Source of the DNA: Flavobacteriales bacterium
Lineage (GTDB): Bacteria; Bacteroidota; Bacteroidia; Flavobacteriales_F; PHOS-HE28
DNA: 64,000 bases
Direction: 5' to 3'
Assembly: GCA_016705955.1 (NCBI GenBank)
Contig: JADJKO010000001.1
Location: 372,001 to 436,000, forward strand
Under the pieces are notes generated by a model. It saw only the letters and a list, made by a program, of their open reading frames with translations, ran no database searches and was not told the origin of the DNA. This document shows, one piece after another, positions 8,559 to 16,847 of the stretch; position 1 is the first letter of the stretch, and the number at the start of each line of letters is the position of its first letter. A program made the translations under genes and the position numbers.

Positions 8559-9697
8559 TGGGAAAGCCGCAGGTCCTCACCTTCATCGATTGGTACAAGC
8601 CTTTCTACAAGGCCGGCGGTCCGGTACGCAGTATGGTGAACCTGGTGGATCACCTGAGCGACCGTGTGGACTTCCACATCGTCACCGGTGATCGGGACTA
8701 CACGGCCTCCTCGTCGCCGTCCGATCTGCGCCGCGATCAGTGGGTCACGTCAGATCGCGGCGAACAGGTTTGGTACGCGGCCTTGAAGGGCAGGACGATG
8801 GGCCGGTTGAAACAACTGATCACCGAGCGGAAGTGGGATGTGGTGTACATCAACGGGCTGTATTCGAAGTGGAGCACCATCGCGCCGCTATGGATCCTTC
8901 GCCGGACCAAACAGCGGCGGATCGTGGCGGTGCGCGGTATGCTTGCCGCGGGGCCGATGAAGCAGAGCGCCGCGAAGAAACGCGCCTTCCTGCTCGCCAT
9001 GAAGACGACGGGTTGTTTCAAGGGCGTGGAGTTCCAAGCCACCAACGCGGAAGAGATGGAGGACATCCGGAAGTGGATCGACAAGGATGTGAAGATCCAC
9101 CTCGTGCCGAACCTCGGACGGAAGATCGATAGCACCGGCCCCGTTCCGATCGAGAAGAAAGCGGGCGAATTGCGTTTGGTGAGTGTGGCGCGGATCGCAC
9201 CGGAGAAGAACACGCACTTCGCCATTGAACGGTTGCAGGGGATCAGCGGTGAAGTGCGCTTCGATCTCTACGGAACGGTTTACGATCAAGCCTATTGGAA
9301 ACGATGCCAGGACGCGGTTGCGAAGCTGCCCCCGAACATCACCGTGAAGTGGCACGGCCACATTGAACAGGACCAAGTGGCGGATGCATTGTCAGCGGCA
9401 CACGCGCTGTACATGCCGAGCGTTGGCGAGAACTTCGGTCACACTATGTTGGAGGCGCTGGTCGTGGGCAGGCCGCTCCTGATCAGTGACCGCACGCCGT
9501 GGAAGGGTCTCGAGCAGCGACAGGCCGGATGGGATCTGCCGCTGGAGGAGCCGGAGCGGTTCGCCCAAGTGCTGAATGCTCTGGTGGAGTTCTCACAACC
9601 CCAGTTGGACGTGTTGGTCCATGGAGCGTGCATGTTCGGTAGGACGGTTACGATGAACAGGTCGACGGTGGAAGCTTCCATGGGTATGTTCGGTTGA
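8555..9697 (+). CDS. Glycosyltransferase family 4
   Basis: This 380-residue GT-B glycosyltransferase has an N-terminal acceptor domain with FYKAGGPVRSMVNLVDHL, typical of GT4 enzymes. The donor domain has LRLVSVARIAPEKN (about residue 210) and the E-x7-E-like segment MPSVGENFGHTMLEALVVGRPLL (about 290-310). It overlaps the preceding glycosyltransferase by 4 bp and is the second sugar-adding step in the same operon. A vapBC toxin-antitoxin pair with its own promoter-like box follows directly. Confidence 0.9.
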   Translation: MMGKPQVLTFIDWYKPFYKAGGPVRSMVNLVDHLSDRVDFHIVTGDRDYTASSSPSDLRRDQWVTSDRGEQVWYAALKGRTMGRLKQLITERKWDVVYINGLYSKWSTIAPLWILRRTKQRRIVAVRGMLAAGPMKQSAAKKRAFLLAMKTTGCFKGVEFQATNAEEMEDIRKWIDKDVKIHLVPNLGRKIDSTGPVPIEKKAGELRLVSVARIAPEKNTHFAIERLQGISGEVRFDLYGTVYDQAYWKRCQDAVAKLPPNITVKWHGHIEQDQVADALSAAHALYMPSVGENFGHTMLEALVVGRPLLISDRTPWKGLEQRQAGWDLPLEEPERFAQVLNALVEFSQPQLDVLVHGACMFGRTVTMNRSTVEASMGMFG

Positions 9698-9712
9698 ACG
9701 GCGTTGCTGCGC

Positions 9713-9720
9713 TATTTTTG
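9713..9720 (+). promoter_or_regulatory. Bacteroidota promoter for vapBC
   Basis: TATTTTTG is an exact TAnnTTTG -7 match. A TTG at 9694-9696 lies 16 bp upstream, close to the usual -33 spacing. The predicted start site is within about 10 nt of the antitoxin ATG at 9737, so the toxin-antitoxin pair probably has its own promoter inside the glycan gene chain. Confidence 0.5.
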
Positions 9721-9736
9721 GCGCAAAGCGATCCCT

Positions 9737-9907
9737 ATGGTAGTGATCATCAAGAAGAAACTCCGCAAAGGCCAGTTGGATGCGGCCATAGCGCGTTTCA
9801 AGAAGCCGAGGATGAAGGGTGCGAGGATCAGCCGCTTTGTTGGAAAGATCGCGTTCGAGGGAGATCCGGTGGAAACACAGAAAGCCATGCGTCGTGAGCG
9901 ACGGTAG
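9737..9907 (+). CDS. vapB: VapB-like antitoxin
   Basis: This small basic protein of 56 residues begins MVVIIKKKLRKGQLDAAIARF and ends with KAMRRERR. It has no recognisable domain from sequence alone. The identification rests on position: it directly precedes and overlaps a PIN-domain toxin by 14 bp, the standard VapBC arrangement in which the antitoxin binds the toxin and represses the operon. I chose the ATG at 9737. The in-frame extension upstream would run through the promoter box. Confidence 0.6.
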   Translation: MVVIIKKKLRKGQLDAAIARFKKPRMKGARISRFVGKIAFEGDPVETQKAMRRERR

Positions 9908-10268
9908 TCTCCTGTTGGACTCCAACATCATCGTCCACATCTTTCAAGGAAGATCGGATATCGCGTCGCAGTTGGAAGGAAGGATGCTGTACGTTTCTGT
10001 CGTGTCCCGGATCGAATTGTTCGCGTGGCCTGGACCGGACACAGGAAGGGCGAAGTGGTTGGACGCATTCCTCGCAGAATGCAGGATCGTCGAATTGACC
10101 AAGCCGATCCAAGAGATCACCATTGACATCAAGAAGCGCTTCAAGCTGCCAATGGCGGATGCGATGATCGCGGCAACCGCCGTGGACCTCGACGTTCCGC
10201 TGCTCACGGCCGATAAGGATTTCAAGCGGTTGGACTCCGTGGCCAAGGTCGTCCTCATCGAGACATGA
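9894..10268 (+). CDS. vapC: VapC-type PIN-domain ribonuclease toxin
   Basis: The 124-residue protein is a PIN domain. Acidic metal-binding residues are in place: D9 in LLLDSNIIVH, E41 in SRIELFAW, D89 in PMADAMIAATA, and D107/D109 in LLTADKDF. VapC toxins cleave tRNA or rRNA when freed from their antitoxin. The GTG at 9894 is chosen because it brings D9 to its usual position at the very N-terminus. The stop codon overlaps the ATG of the acetyltransferase at 10265, so the toxin is knitted into the glycan operon. Confidence 0.85.
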   Translation: MSDGSLLLDSNIIVHIFQGRSDIASQLEGRMLYVSVVSRIELFAWPGPDTGRAKWLDAFLAECRIVELTKPIQEITIDIKKRFKLPMADAMIAATAVDLDVPLLTADKDFKRLDSVAKVVLIET

Positions 10269-10825
10269 CCCGTCCGCAGGTCGACCTCAGTCGCTTCGAC
10301 AACTCGAAGACCTTCGACCCCGGCGCCGGTTTCGTGAAGCGGACGCTGTGGTATTTCACCAATGTGCTGTTCTTCATCAGTCCATGGTTCCCGTTCCGTT
10401 CGCCGAAACCGGGTTTGCTGCGTTTGTTCGGCGCGCGTGTGGGGAAGGGTGTGGTGATCCACCCGGGAGTGAACATCAAGTTCCCGTGGAAGCTCTCCAT
10501 CGGTGATCACAGCTGGATCGGCCAGCGCGTATGGCTCGACAACCTCGATACGCTCGCGATCGGCAGCAACGTCGTCATCAGCCAAGGCGCCATGATCATC
10601 CAAGGCAGCCACGATTACAAGAAGGTCGATTACCCCACCTACAGCAAGCCCGTGGTGTTGGAGGATGGCAGTTGGGTAGGCGCGGGGGCGATCGTCACCT
10701 TGGGCGTGACGATGAAGAGCCACAGTGTGCTCGCCGTGGGCAGTGTGGCCACGAAGGATCTGGAGGCGTACACGATCTATCAGGGGAATCCGGCGATTCC
10801 CGTTCGAGAGCGCGTGATCGGATGA
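10265..10825 (+). CDS. WcaF-like hexapeptide-repeat acetyltransferase
   Basis: The 186-residue protein has left-handed beta-helix hexapeptide repeats typical of colanic-acid acetyltransferase WcaF and relatives. Recognisable parts are the N-terminal W-Y/F rich segment with FISPWFPFRSPKPGLLRLFG, then GVVIHPGVNIKFPWKLSIGD, the conserved NVVISQGAMIIQGSHDYKK and SWVGAGAIVTLGV. It transfers acetyl from acetyl-CoA to a sugar of the surface glycan. It overlaps vapC upstream (ATGA) and the GT2 gene downstream, which shows a tight operon. Confidence 0.85.
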   Translation: MTRPQVDLSRFDNSKTFDPGAGFVKRTLWYFTNVLFFISPWFPFRSPKPGLLRLFGARVGKGVVIHPGVNIKFPWKLSIGDHSWIGQRVWLDNLDTLAIGSNVVISQGAMIIQGSHDYKKVDYPTYSKPVVLEDGSWVGAGAIVTLGVTMKSHSVLAVGSVATKDLEAYTIYQGNPAIPVRERVIG

Positions 10826-11568
10826 AGGTCTCGCTCATCACCGTCTGCCGCAACGTGGCGCCCGTGATCGCGGAGACGCTCGATAGCATCCTCGCGCAAA
10901 CTCACCCGGATATCGAACTCATCGTCATCGATGGTGCGAGCACCGATGGCACCGTGGAGATCCTGGAGCGCTATCGATCCAAGCTGGGGGCGCTGGTCAG
11001 TGAACCCGACCAAGGCATCTACGACGCCATGAACAAGGGCCTTCGCCTCGCCACCGGTGATGTGATCGGCTTCGTGAACGCGGGTGATCTGCTGATGACC
11101 CCGGAGGTGATCGCGCACATCGCGAACGCATTCCAGCGCGCGCACGTCGATGCCGTGTACGGCGACATCATCATGGTGGATGAGCACGACATCCACAAGG
11201 TACACCGGACGTGGCTCAGTGGTACTTACCACCGCGCCAACTTCCAGAAAGGCTGGATGCCGCCGCATGTGGGCACCTTCATCAAGAAGAGCGTGTACGA
11301 TCGCTTCGGGCACTTCAACACGGACCTGCGCATCGGCGCGGATTACGAGATCCTCTTGCGCTTCATGTTCAAACACGCGACCCCGACGCTCCACATTCGC
11401 GAGGTACTCGTTCGCTTCCGCCTTGGCGGCATGAGCAACGGCAACGTGAAGCAGATCCTACAAGCCAATCGGGAGGTGCGTCGGTCGTGGAGGCTCAACG
11501 GACTACAAGCGCCGCCCTTGCTGATCACGCGCAAGCTGTGGAGCAAGGTGATGCAGTTCTTCCACTGA
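10822..11568 (+). CDS. Glycosyltransferase family 2 (WcaE-like)
   Basis: The 248-residue GT-A enzyme begins MKVSLITVCRNVAPVI and carries IDGASTDGTVEIL, the SEPDQGIYDAMNKGLRLATGD segment and YGDIIMVD. This is the layout of WcaE-type family 2 glycosyltransferases that add one sugar to an undecaprenyl-linked repeat unit. The ATG overlaps the stop of the acetyltransferase by 4 bp. It is the last gene of the glycan chain, and the next gene is convergent. Confidence 0.9.
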   Translation: MKVSLITVCRNVAPVIAETLDSILAQTHPDIELIVIDGASTDGTVEILERYRSKLGALVSEPDQGIYDAMNKGLRLATGDVIGFVNAGDLLMTPEVIAHIANAFQRAHVDAVYGDIIMVDEHDIHKVHRTWLSGTYHRANFQKGWMPPHVGTFIKKSVYDRFGHFNTDLRIGADYEILLRFMFKHATPTLHIREVLVRFRLGGMSNGNVKQILQANREVRRSWRLNGLQAPPLLITRKLWSKVMQFFH

Positions 11569-11572
11569 GTGA

Positions 11573-12361
11573 TCAGTGCCTCGCAAAGTCCGAAGGCGAA
11601 TCCGTCTGTAAGCGGTCAGGCACTTTGCCCAGCGCATCGCGATGCCCCATCGCGCTGCCAACACCGAAGAGCGTTACCGATAGCCCCGCCGCGTGCGCCT
11701 CGGCGACCTGCGCTTTTGTGATCAGGGCATTGTCGATGGTGATGCCGTCATAGCGCTTGGCCTTCGCAGTGGCGATGCCTGTGCTAACTTCCGTGGCGTA
11801 CAAGTACACTTGGATCCCCGGTCGTTTGCGCTTCACCAGATCCAGGAATTCCACGATCTGGCATTCCACGATCAATCGTCCGGTCAAGTGCGGTTGTTGG
11901 TCCAATACTGCGATGGCATCGGAGAAGCTCTCCATATAGGTCCACCAATCCCCAGCTGCGAACAACTTGCAGTCCAGCGTGAAGTCCACATCCGGGTGGC
12001 GCTTCGCGATCGCGCCAAGCGAGCTGTCCAAGCGGACCATCCGAAAGGTGTCCCCATCTCCCCACACCGGACAGTGCGCGATCTCATCCCAAGGAAGCGC
12101 ATTGACCTTGCCGGAACAGTCGGTCAGTTCATTCAAGTCCGCGGGGTGATAGGCTACCAGGATGCTGTCCGCAGTGAGTTGGGCATCGAGTTCGATCCCA
12201 TCGATCCCGAGTTCCGCCCCGCGCAGCAACGCCGCTCCGCTGTTCATCGGCAGGTCGGACTCTGTCCCGGAGCCCCCGTGGCCGATGATGCGAACCCCGC
12301 CTTTGTCAGGCGCGGCGCAGCCGATCAATAGGTAGGAGAGGAGAATTGCCGACCAGCGCAT
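11573..12361 (-). CDS. Glycerophosphodiester phosphodiesterase family lipoprotein
   Basis: The 262-residue protein starts with a lipoprotein signal (LLSYLLIGCAAP, lipidation cysteine about residue 15). The GDPD TIM-barrel motifs follow: IIGHGGSG, then DGIELDAQLTADSILVAYHPADL. The usual HRG reads HGG here, but the catalytic-type E-x-D and later H are kept. It should hydrolyse glycerophosphodiesters from lipids at the cell envelope. The ATG at 12361 is preceded at 5 bp by a TAGCTTCG box on the minus strand (12367-12374), supporting this start over an upstream GTG. Confidence 0.8.
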   Translation of the reverse strand: MRWSAILLSYLLIGCAAPDKGGVRIIGHGGSGTESDLPMNSGAALLRGAELGIDGIELDAQLTADSILVAYHPADLNELTDCSGKVNALPWDEIAHCPVWGDGDTFRMVRLDSSLGAIAKRHPDVDFTLDCKLFAAGDWWTYMESFSDAIAVLDQQPHLTGRLIVECQIVEFLDLVKRKRPGIQVYLYATEVSTGIATAKAKRYDGITIDNALITKAQVAEAHAAGLSVTLFGVGSAMGHRDALGKVPDRLQTDSPSDFARH

Positions 12362-12411
12362 CGCCCCGAAGCTAGCAGGTGGTGGCACTTGCCATCAGGA
12401 GGGAAGGGCGT

Positions 12412-14157
12412 TCAACGGGTGAATGAGAGAACGTAACTGGCCGCATTGCCCCGGTCATCCGTGACAACCAACTTGAATTCCTTCTTCCCCGGTGTGCGCG
12501 TGTGCCTGTCGAAGGTGTGCGTGAGCGTCTTGTCCTTCGGCTCGTATTCCATCAGGATCCATGCATCGTCCAGTGTGGCTTTCCAGGTATCGATACCCGC
12601 GAGGTTGTCCGCGATCTTGATCGTGAATTTGGAACGGCCATGCATGTCGGCGCGGAGATCCACGTTGGTGATCACCGGAGGCACGGTGTCCAACATCACG
12701 GTGTAGCTCCCGAAGACCTTTACAGGCGCGGAGATCCACCCATCGGCGCAGCGCCCACCCACTGCGCTTGCCACTTTGCCGTCCTGATCCACGCGGACGA
12801 TCAAGGTCTTGCCGGGCTTCGCGTGCTTGATCGCGATCGCCAACTCGCCTGCGGTCTGCAGCGGGATCAGTGGGTCGCCGATACTGTGGATCGCAGTCAA
12901 CGCGCGACCGGTCCCGGGCTTGGTCGCGTAGCGGACATAGCCATCATCATAAAGCGAATTCGCGGGAAGGTTGAAACGCACACCCTCTTCCGAAAGGCTG
13001 TTCGCTGCATCGTACCGGAACAGGCTTCCATCCACTTCGGCTCCCGGCCATGCCAATGAGGCCGCGGAGGTTGCACCGGTCAAGGTGAAGCGTAATGTGC
13101 TGGTATTGCCATGGCTGTCCGTGATCAGGAAACGGACCTTGCGTTGCTGTCCGGGCTGTAGTTCGATCCGGCCTTGCGCTATCTCCTTTCCGTAGATCCG
13201 CAGCTTGTTGTTCGGCAGCCGGTAACACCGGTGGTATTCCAGCTTGTTCCCCTTGAACTGCGCGTAGTCCATGTGGGCGTTGCAGTAGCGGTTCACGCCG
13301 AAGTCCAGGTCGTTGAAGCGGGTGCTGAACACGGGGACACTATCCACGAAGAGTTCGATGGAGCGCACGCCGCACTTCGCACCGTCGGCATCATACCGAT
13401 CGATGGTGTGGATCCCCAATCCCACGGTTCCGTAAGCCGAAAGGACCACACCGTCCTTCAGGGTGTATGAGCCGTTGATCCCTTGGGTTGTGAATCCGAC
13501 GGCTTTGGCCGGGTAGGGCATGATCCGGGAGGTATCCGTGAGCGGATAGAGCCGGATGCCGTTGATCTCCGGGGCCTTGCCATCCGGGATGCGGATACCG
13601 AGCGACTCAGGGTCGATACCATGCTGGTCCTTGGTGGAACGCAGTTCGAAGTGCAGGTGCGGGCCACTGGAACCGCCCGTGTTGCCGCTGAGTGCGATCA
13701 CATCACCCTGCTTCACCGGCAAGGCGCCTTTCTCCGGGGTCCAATCAATGCTGAAGTCCTGCTGCTTGTATTGCTGGTCCTCGCAGGCTTGGGCGATCAC
13801 CCCATTCAGCACTTGCAAGTGACCGTACACGGAAGTGTGTCCGTCCGGATGATCGATGTACAGTGCCTTGCCAAAACCCCACGGACTTATCTTGATCCGG
13901 GACACCCATCCATCCGCCACCGCCTTCACCGGAATGCCCTCTCTGCCTTGGGTCCGGATGTCCAGGCCCGAGTGGAAATGGTCCGAGCGGGGCTCCATGA
14001 AGTTCCCGGCCAATTCCAACGGGATGTCCATTGGGGCGATGAACCGGGGGGGCGTTGCGGGGGCTTGAGCGCTGAAATGCATCGGTAACAACAAGCTGAA
14101 TGCCAGTGCGGTATAGGTGCATGCATGGAGCATAGGCTCACGCTTCCGGGTTGTCAT
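12412..14157 (-). CDS. M23-family metallopeptidase with long C-terminal domain
   Basis: The 581-residue protein has a signal peptide and then an M23 LytM-type peptidase domain at about residues 40-190. The zinc-binding H-x(n)-D is seen in SDHFHSGLDIRTQ and the H-x-H in SSGPHLHFELR. M23 enzymes cut peptide cross-links of peptidoglycan. The remaining ~390 residues are beta-rich and unassigned, probably Ig-like or substrate-binding. ATG 14157 was chosen over GTG 14166. The gene is divergent from the coiled-coil/zapA/rny operon. Confidence 0.85.
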   Translation of the reverse strand: MTTRKREPMLHACTYTALAFSLLLPMHFSAQAPATPPRFIAPMDIPLELAGNFMEPRSDHFHSGLDIRTQGREGIPVKAVADGWVSRIKISPWGFGKALYIDHPDGHTSVYGHLQVLNGVIAQACEDQQYKQQDFSIDWTPEKGALPVKQGDVIALSGNTGGSSGPHLHFELRSTKDQHGIDPESLGIRIPDGKAPEINGIRLYPLTDTSRIMPYPAKAVGFTTQGINGSYTLKDGVVLSAYGTVGLGIHTIDRYDADGAKCGVRSIELFVDSVPVFSTRFNDLDFGVNRYCNAHMDYAQFKGNKLEYHRCYRLPNNKLRIYGKEIAQGRIELQPGQQRKVRFLITDSHGNTSTLRFTLTGATSAASLAWPGAEVDGSLFRYDAANSLSEEGVRFNLPANSLYDDGYVRYATKPGTGRALTAIHSIGDPLIPLQTAGELAIAIKHAKPGKTLIVRVDQDGKVASAVGGRCADGWISAPVKVFGSYTVMLDTVPPVITNVDLRADMHGRSKFTIKIADNLAGIDTWKATLDDAWILMEYEPKDKTLTHTFDRHTRTPGKKEFKLVVTDDRGNAASYVLSFTR

Positions 14158-14270
14158 TTTCAACACGCCCGCAAGCTAGAACCACGCCAATGGCCCCTAA
14201 TGGAGTGCGGTGTTCCAGCATCAACACCGCTGCGTTCAAACTCGAACCGGTCCGGCTTGGGGTGGGCGGC

Positions 14271-14278
14271 TATCTTTG
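14271..14278 (+). promoter_or_regulatory. Bacteroidota -7 box (TATCTTTG) for the zapA/rny operon
   Basis: This is an exact TAnnTTTG match 28 bp before the likely GTG start of the coiled-coil gene. A TTG at 14257-14259 is too close to serve as a normal -33 element. It is the best promoter candidate for the coiled-coil, zapA and rny transcript. Confidence 0.4.
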
Positions 14279-14306
14279 GCCACGGACCGAGCAGGTCTCC
14301 CCTCCA

Positions 14307-14597
14307 GTGACAGCCTCAATAACGGATCGTTTGCACAAGGTGCAGGAACAAGTGGAACGCGTGGTGCGTGACCATAAGAGCCTGCGCGAGCGTGCGGCGG
14401 TACTTGAAGCGGCAGGTCATGACCACCAGCGCACCAGCGAAGTGCTGACCGCGCGTGTGGCGGAACTGGAACGGGAGAACGAGGTCCTCCGGAAAGTGAA
14501 GCCCGCCCCAAGCGAGCCGAGCGTACCGGGAACGAAGGAACGGATCGACGAACTTGTCAATGAGATCGATCGCTGTCTGGAACTCATCCAGGACTAG
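14307..14597 (+). CDS. Coiled-coil protein preceding zapA
   Basis: This is a 96-residue, mostly helical protein. The heptad pattern from DRLHKVQEQVERVV to AELERENEVLRKV predicts a coiled coil, and a second short helix ends in NEIDRCLELIQD. In Bacteroidota a small coiled-coil protein of this size commonly precedes zapA and rny. A partner role in division is possible but unproven. The GTG at 14307 (VTASITDRLH) is the likely start. Upstream in-frame codons run through the promoter box. The gene ends 14 bp before zapA. Confidence 0.7.
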   Translation: MTASITDRLHKVQEQVERVVRDHKSLRERAAVLEAAGHDHQRTSEVLTARVAELERENEVLRKVKPAPSEPSVPGTKERIDELVNEIDRCLELIQD

Positions 14598-14611
14598 CAT
14601 CGAAGCGAACC

Positions 14612-14893
14612 ATGGACGAACGATCGATAAGAGTCGAACTCGCAGGACGAGCCTACCCGCTGACCATTCATCAGGCGGAAGAGGAGAATGTGCGTCGTGC
14701 GGTGGACGAGATCAATGAGAGCATCACCCGCTTGAAGGAGAACTATCCCCTCACCGACAAGCAGGACATGTTGGCCATGGCCGCGATGGAAGTCGCCGTA
14801 CGCGCCATGAACACCAACGCCCCCAAGCAGGAAGCCGACGCATCGGCCGCCCTGACCGGGATCGAGAAGTTGCTCGCCGAGATCACGCCCTGA
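14612..14893 (+). CDS. zapA: Cell division protein ZapA
   Basis: The 93-residue protein fits ZapA, which binds and bundles FtsZ at the division site. The N-terminal beta part SIRVELAGRAYPLTI is followed by the long helix with EENVRRAVDEINESI and KQDMLAMAAMEVAV. The length is typical. It sits between the coiled-coil gene (14 bp) and rny (62 bp), a common Bacteroidota order. Confidence 0.85.
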   Translation: MDERSIRVELAGRAYPLTIHQAEEENVRRAVDEINESITRLKENYPLTDKQDMLAMAAMEVAVRAMNTNAPKQEADASAALTGIEKLLAEITP

Positions 14894-14955
14894 CCATCCG
14901 CTTCGCTCCCGGACATCCGGAGGCCATGCCCGGTCCACTTAACAACGTGGACCCC

Positions 14956-16503
14956 ATGAATATCGACATCATCAGCATTTTGATAGGAGCCCTCGTCGGC
15001 CTGGTCGGCGGTGGAGCCATTGTGTACGTCGTGCTAAACGGCGCGATGAAGAGGCGCAGTTCAGGCATCCTGAAGGAAGCCGAAGTGGAAGGTGAAGCCT
15101 TGAAGAAGGAGAAGATCCTTCAGGCCAAGGAGAAATTCCTTCAGTTGAAGGAACAGCACGAGAAGGAAGTGCGCGAACGCGAGCGCAACGTGCAGCAATC
15201 CCAGGAGAAGGCGAAGCAGCGGGAGCAGCAACTGAGCCGCCAGCAGCAGGACCTTTCCAACAAGGAGAAGCAGACCGACCAGCTTCGGCAGGAGTTGACG
15301 CAGAAGATGGAGGGCTTGGAGCGGCGCAAGGACGAGACCGAGAAGATGCACGCCAAGCAGGTGACGCAGTTGGAGAACATCAGTGGCCTGAGTGCAGAGG
15401 AGGCTAAGAAGCAACTGGTGGACAACCTGAAGGACGAGGCGCGCACCGCGGCCATGTCCCACATCAAGGATGCACAGGAGGAGGCGAAACTCACCGCCAA
15501 CAAGGAGGCCAAGCGCATCGTGATCCAGACCATCCAACGGACAGCCACCGAGCACGCGATCGAGAACAGCGTAAGCGTGTTCCACATCGACAACGACGAT
15601 GTGAAGGGTCGTGTGATCGGCCGCGAGGGAAGGAACATCCGCACCCTGGAAGAACTCACCGGCGTGGAGATCATCGTGGATGACACGCCCGGCGCCATCA
15701 TCCTGAGTTGCTTCGATGCGGTGCGTCGCGAGATCGCTCGCCTTGCACTACACCAACTGGTGAAGGACGGCCGGATCCACCCGGCGCGGATCGAGGAGAT
15801 CGTCGCCAAGACCAAAAAGCACTTGGATGAGGAGATCATGGAAGTGGGCAAGCGCACTTGCATCGACCTCGGCATCCACGGCTTGCATAACGAGCTCATC
15901 CGCATGGTGGGCCGTATGAAGTACCGCAGCAGCTACGGCCAGAACCTGCTCATGCACAGCCGTGAGGTGGCCAACATGAGCGCGATCATGGCCGCTGAAC
16001 TGGGCCTCAATCCCAAGGCGGCCAAACGTGCGGGTCTCCTGCACGACATCGGCAAGGTGCCGGATGAGGAACCGGAATTGCCGCATGCACTGTTGGGTAT
16101 GAAGCTCGCGGAGAAGTACGGCGAGAAGCCAGACGTGTGCAACGCCATCGGTGCTCACCACGACGAGATCGAGATGACCACCTTGTTATCGCCGATCGTG
16201 CAAGCGTGCGATGCCATCAGCGGAGCGCGCCCCGGTGCGCGTCGCGAGGCCACGGAGGCCTACATCCAGCGCCTGAAGGATCTGGAGAGCCTTGCTATGA
16301 GCTACAATGGTGTCACCAAAGCCTTCGCCATCCAAGCCGGTCGCGAGTTGCGTGTGATGGTGGAAAGCGAGCGCATCACCGATCAGCAGAGCGATGAACT
16401 GAGCATGAGCATCGCCGACCGCATCATGAACGAGATGACCTATCCGGGTCAGGTGAAGATCACCGTGATCCGCGAGAAGCGTTCGGTCGCCGTCGCGAAG
16501 TAG
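14956..16503 (+). CDS. rny: Ribonuclease Y
   Basis: The 515-residue protein has the full RNase Y layout. There is an N-terminal transmembrane helix (residues ~5-25), a long coiled coil (~30-150), a KH domain with GRVIGREGRNIRTLE at about 215, and an HD domain with LMHSREVANMS and AGLLHDIGK at about 335-365. It is a membrane-bound endoribonuclease that starts mRNA decay. The ATG at 14956 is preferred to one 30 bp upstream because it places the membrane helix at the N-terminus. Confidence 0.95.
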   Translation: MNIDIISILIGALVGLVGGGAIVYVVLNGAMKRRSSGILKEAEVEGEALKKEKILQAKEKFLQLKEQHEKEVRERERNVQQSQEKAKQREQQLSRQQQDLSNKEKQTDQLRQELTQKMEGLERRKDETEKMHAKQVTQLENISGLSAEEAKKQLVDNLKDEARTAAMSHIKDAQEEAKLTANKEAKRIVIQTIQRTATEHAIENSVSVFHIDNDDVKGRVIGREGRNIRTLEELTGVEIIVDDTPGAIILSCFDAVRREIARLALHQLVKDGRIHPARIEEIVAKTKKHLDEEIMEVGKRTCIDLGIHGLHNELIRMVGRMKYRSSYGQNLLMHSREVANMSAIMAAELGLNPKAAKRAGLLHDIGKVPDEEPELPHALLGMKLAEKYGEKPDVCNAIGAHHDEIEMTTLLSPIVQACDAISGARPGARREATEAYIQRLKDLESLAMSYNGVTKAFAIQAGRELRVMVESERITDQQSDELSMSIADRIMNEMTYPGQVKITVIREKRSVAVAK

Positions 16504-16578
16504 GGGTCGGACATGTCCGACCCGACGAGCCATTGCATGTCCAACCCGACGAGCAACAACATGTCCGCCCGTTCGAGC
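16504..16578. repeat. Palindrome plus three direct repeats of 24-bp period upstream of dltC
   Basis: Right after the rny stop lies a perfect 20-bp palindrome, GGGTCGGACATGTCCGACCC (16504-16523). Its right half starts the first of three similar 20-bp units: 16511-16530, 16535-16554 and 16559-16578. The core is (A/G)CATGTCC followed by a C-rich part and GAGC. Starts are 24 bp apart. The array ends 15 bp before the -7-like box of dltC, where a regulator could act. An alternative is a mobile palindromic repeat. Confidence 0.6.
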
Positions 16579-16592
16579 CGCGTGGCGTTCGA

Positions 16593-16600
16593 TACATTCG
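16593..16600 (+). promoter_or_regulatory. -7-like box (TACATTCG) for the dlt operon
   Basis: This box differs from TAnnTTTG in one base and ends 7 bp before the dltC ATG, predicting a leaderless or nearly leaderless mRNA. The same variant TAnnTTCG sits at the same distance before several other genes in this window. Confidence 0.4.
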
Positions 16601-16607
16601 TTTCCCA

Positions 16608-16847
16608 ATGACACCGGAGGAGATCAAGGAGATCATCAAGCAGGAGATCCAGAACGTGGCCTTCGTGGAAGTGAAGGATGAGGATCTGCTTGTGGAGCAG
16701 AACATCCTGGACAGCGTAGGTACCGTGGATCTGGCGGTCGCACTGGAAGGGGCCTTCGGCATACAGGTCCCCTTTGTGGATATCAATGGGCAGCACTTCA
16801 GGGACCTTGGGAGCTTGGTAGCGTACGTGCAGCTCAGGCGCTCATGA
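16608..16847 (+). CDS. dltC: D-alanyl carrier protein
   Basis: The 79-residue acyl-carrier-type protein has the phosphopantetheine attachment serine S36 in ILDSVGTVDL. Alone it could be any acyl carrier protein. It heads a run of dltD, dltX, dltB and dltA homologues, which makes DltC, the carrier of activated D-alanine, the best reading. Its stop overlaps the dltD ATG (ATGA). The ATG at 16608 gives the normal carrier length and places the start just after the promoter-like box. Confidence 0.82.
   Translation: MTPEEIKEIIKQEIQNVAFVEVKDEDLLVEQNILDSVGTVDLAVALEGAFGIQVPFVDINGQHFRDLGSLVAYVQLRRS

Noticed and set aside
11573..11700. Possible programmed frameshifting in this window's split genes
   Set aside because: None of the three frameshift sites shows a slippery heptamer with a downstream structure. 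Indels or mutation are simpler explanations.
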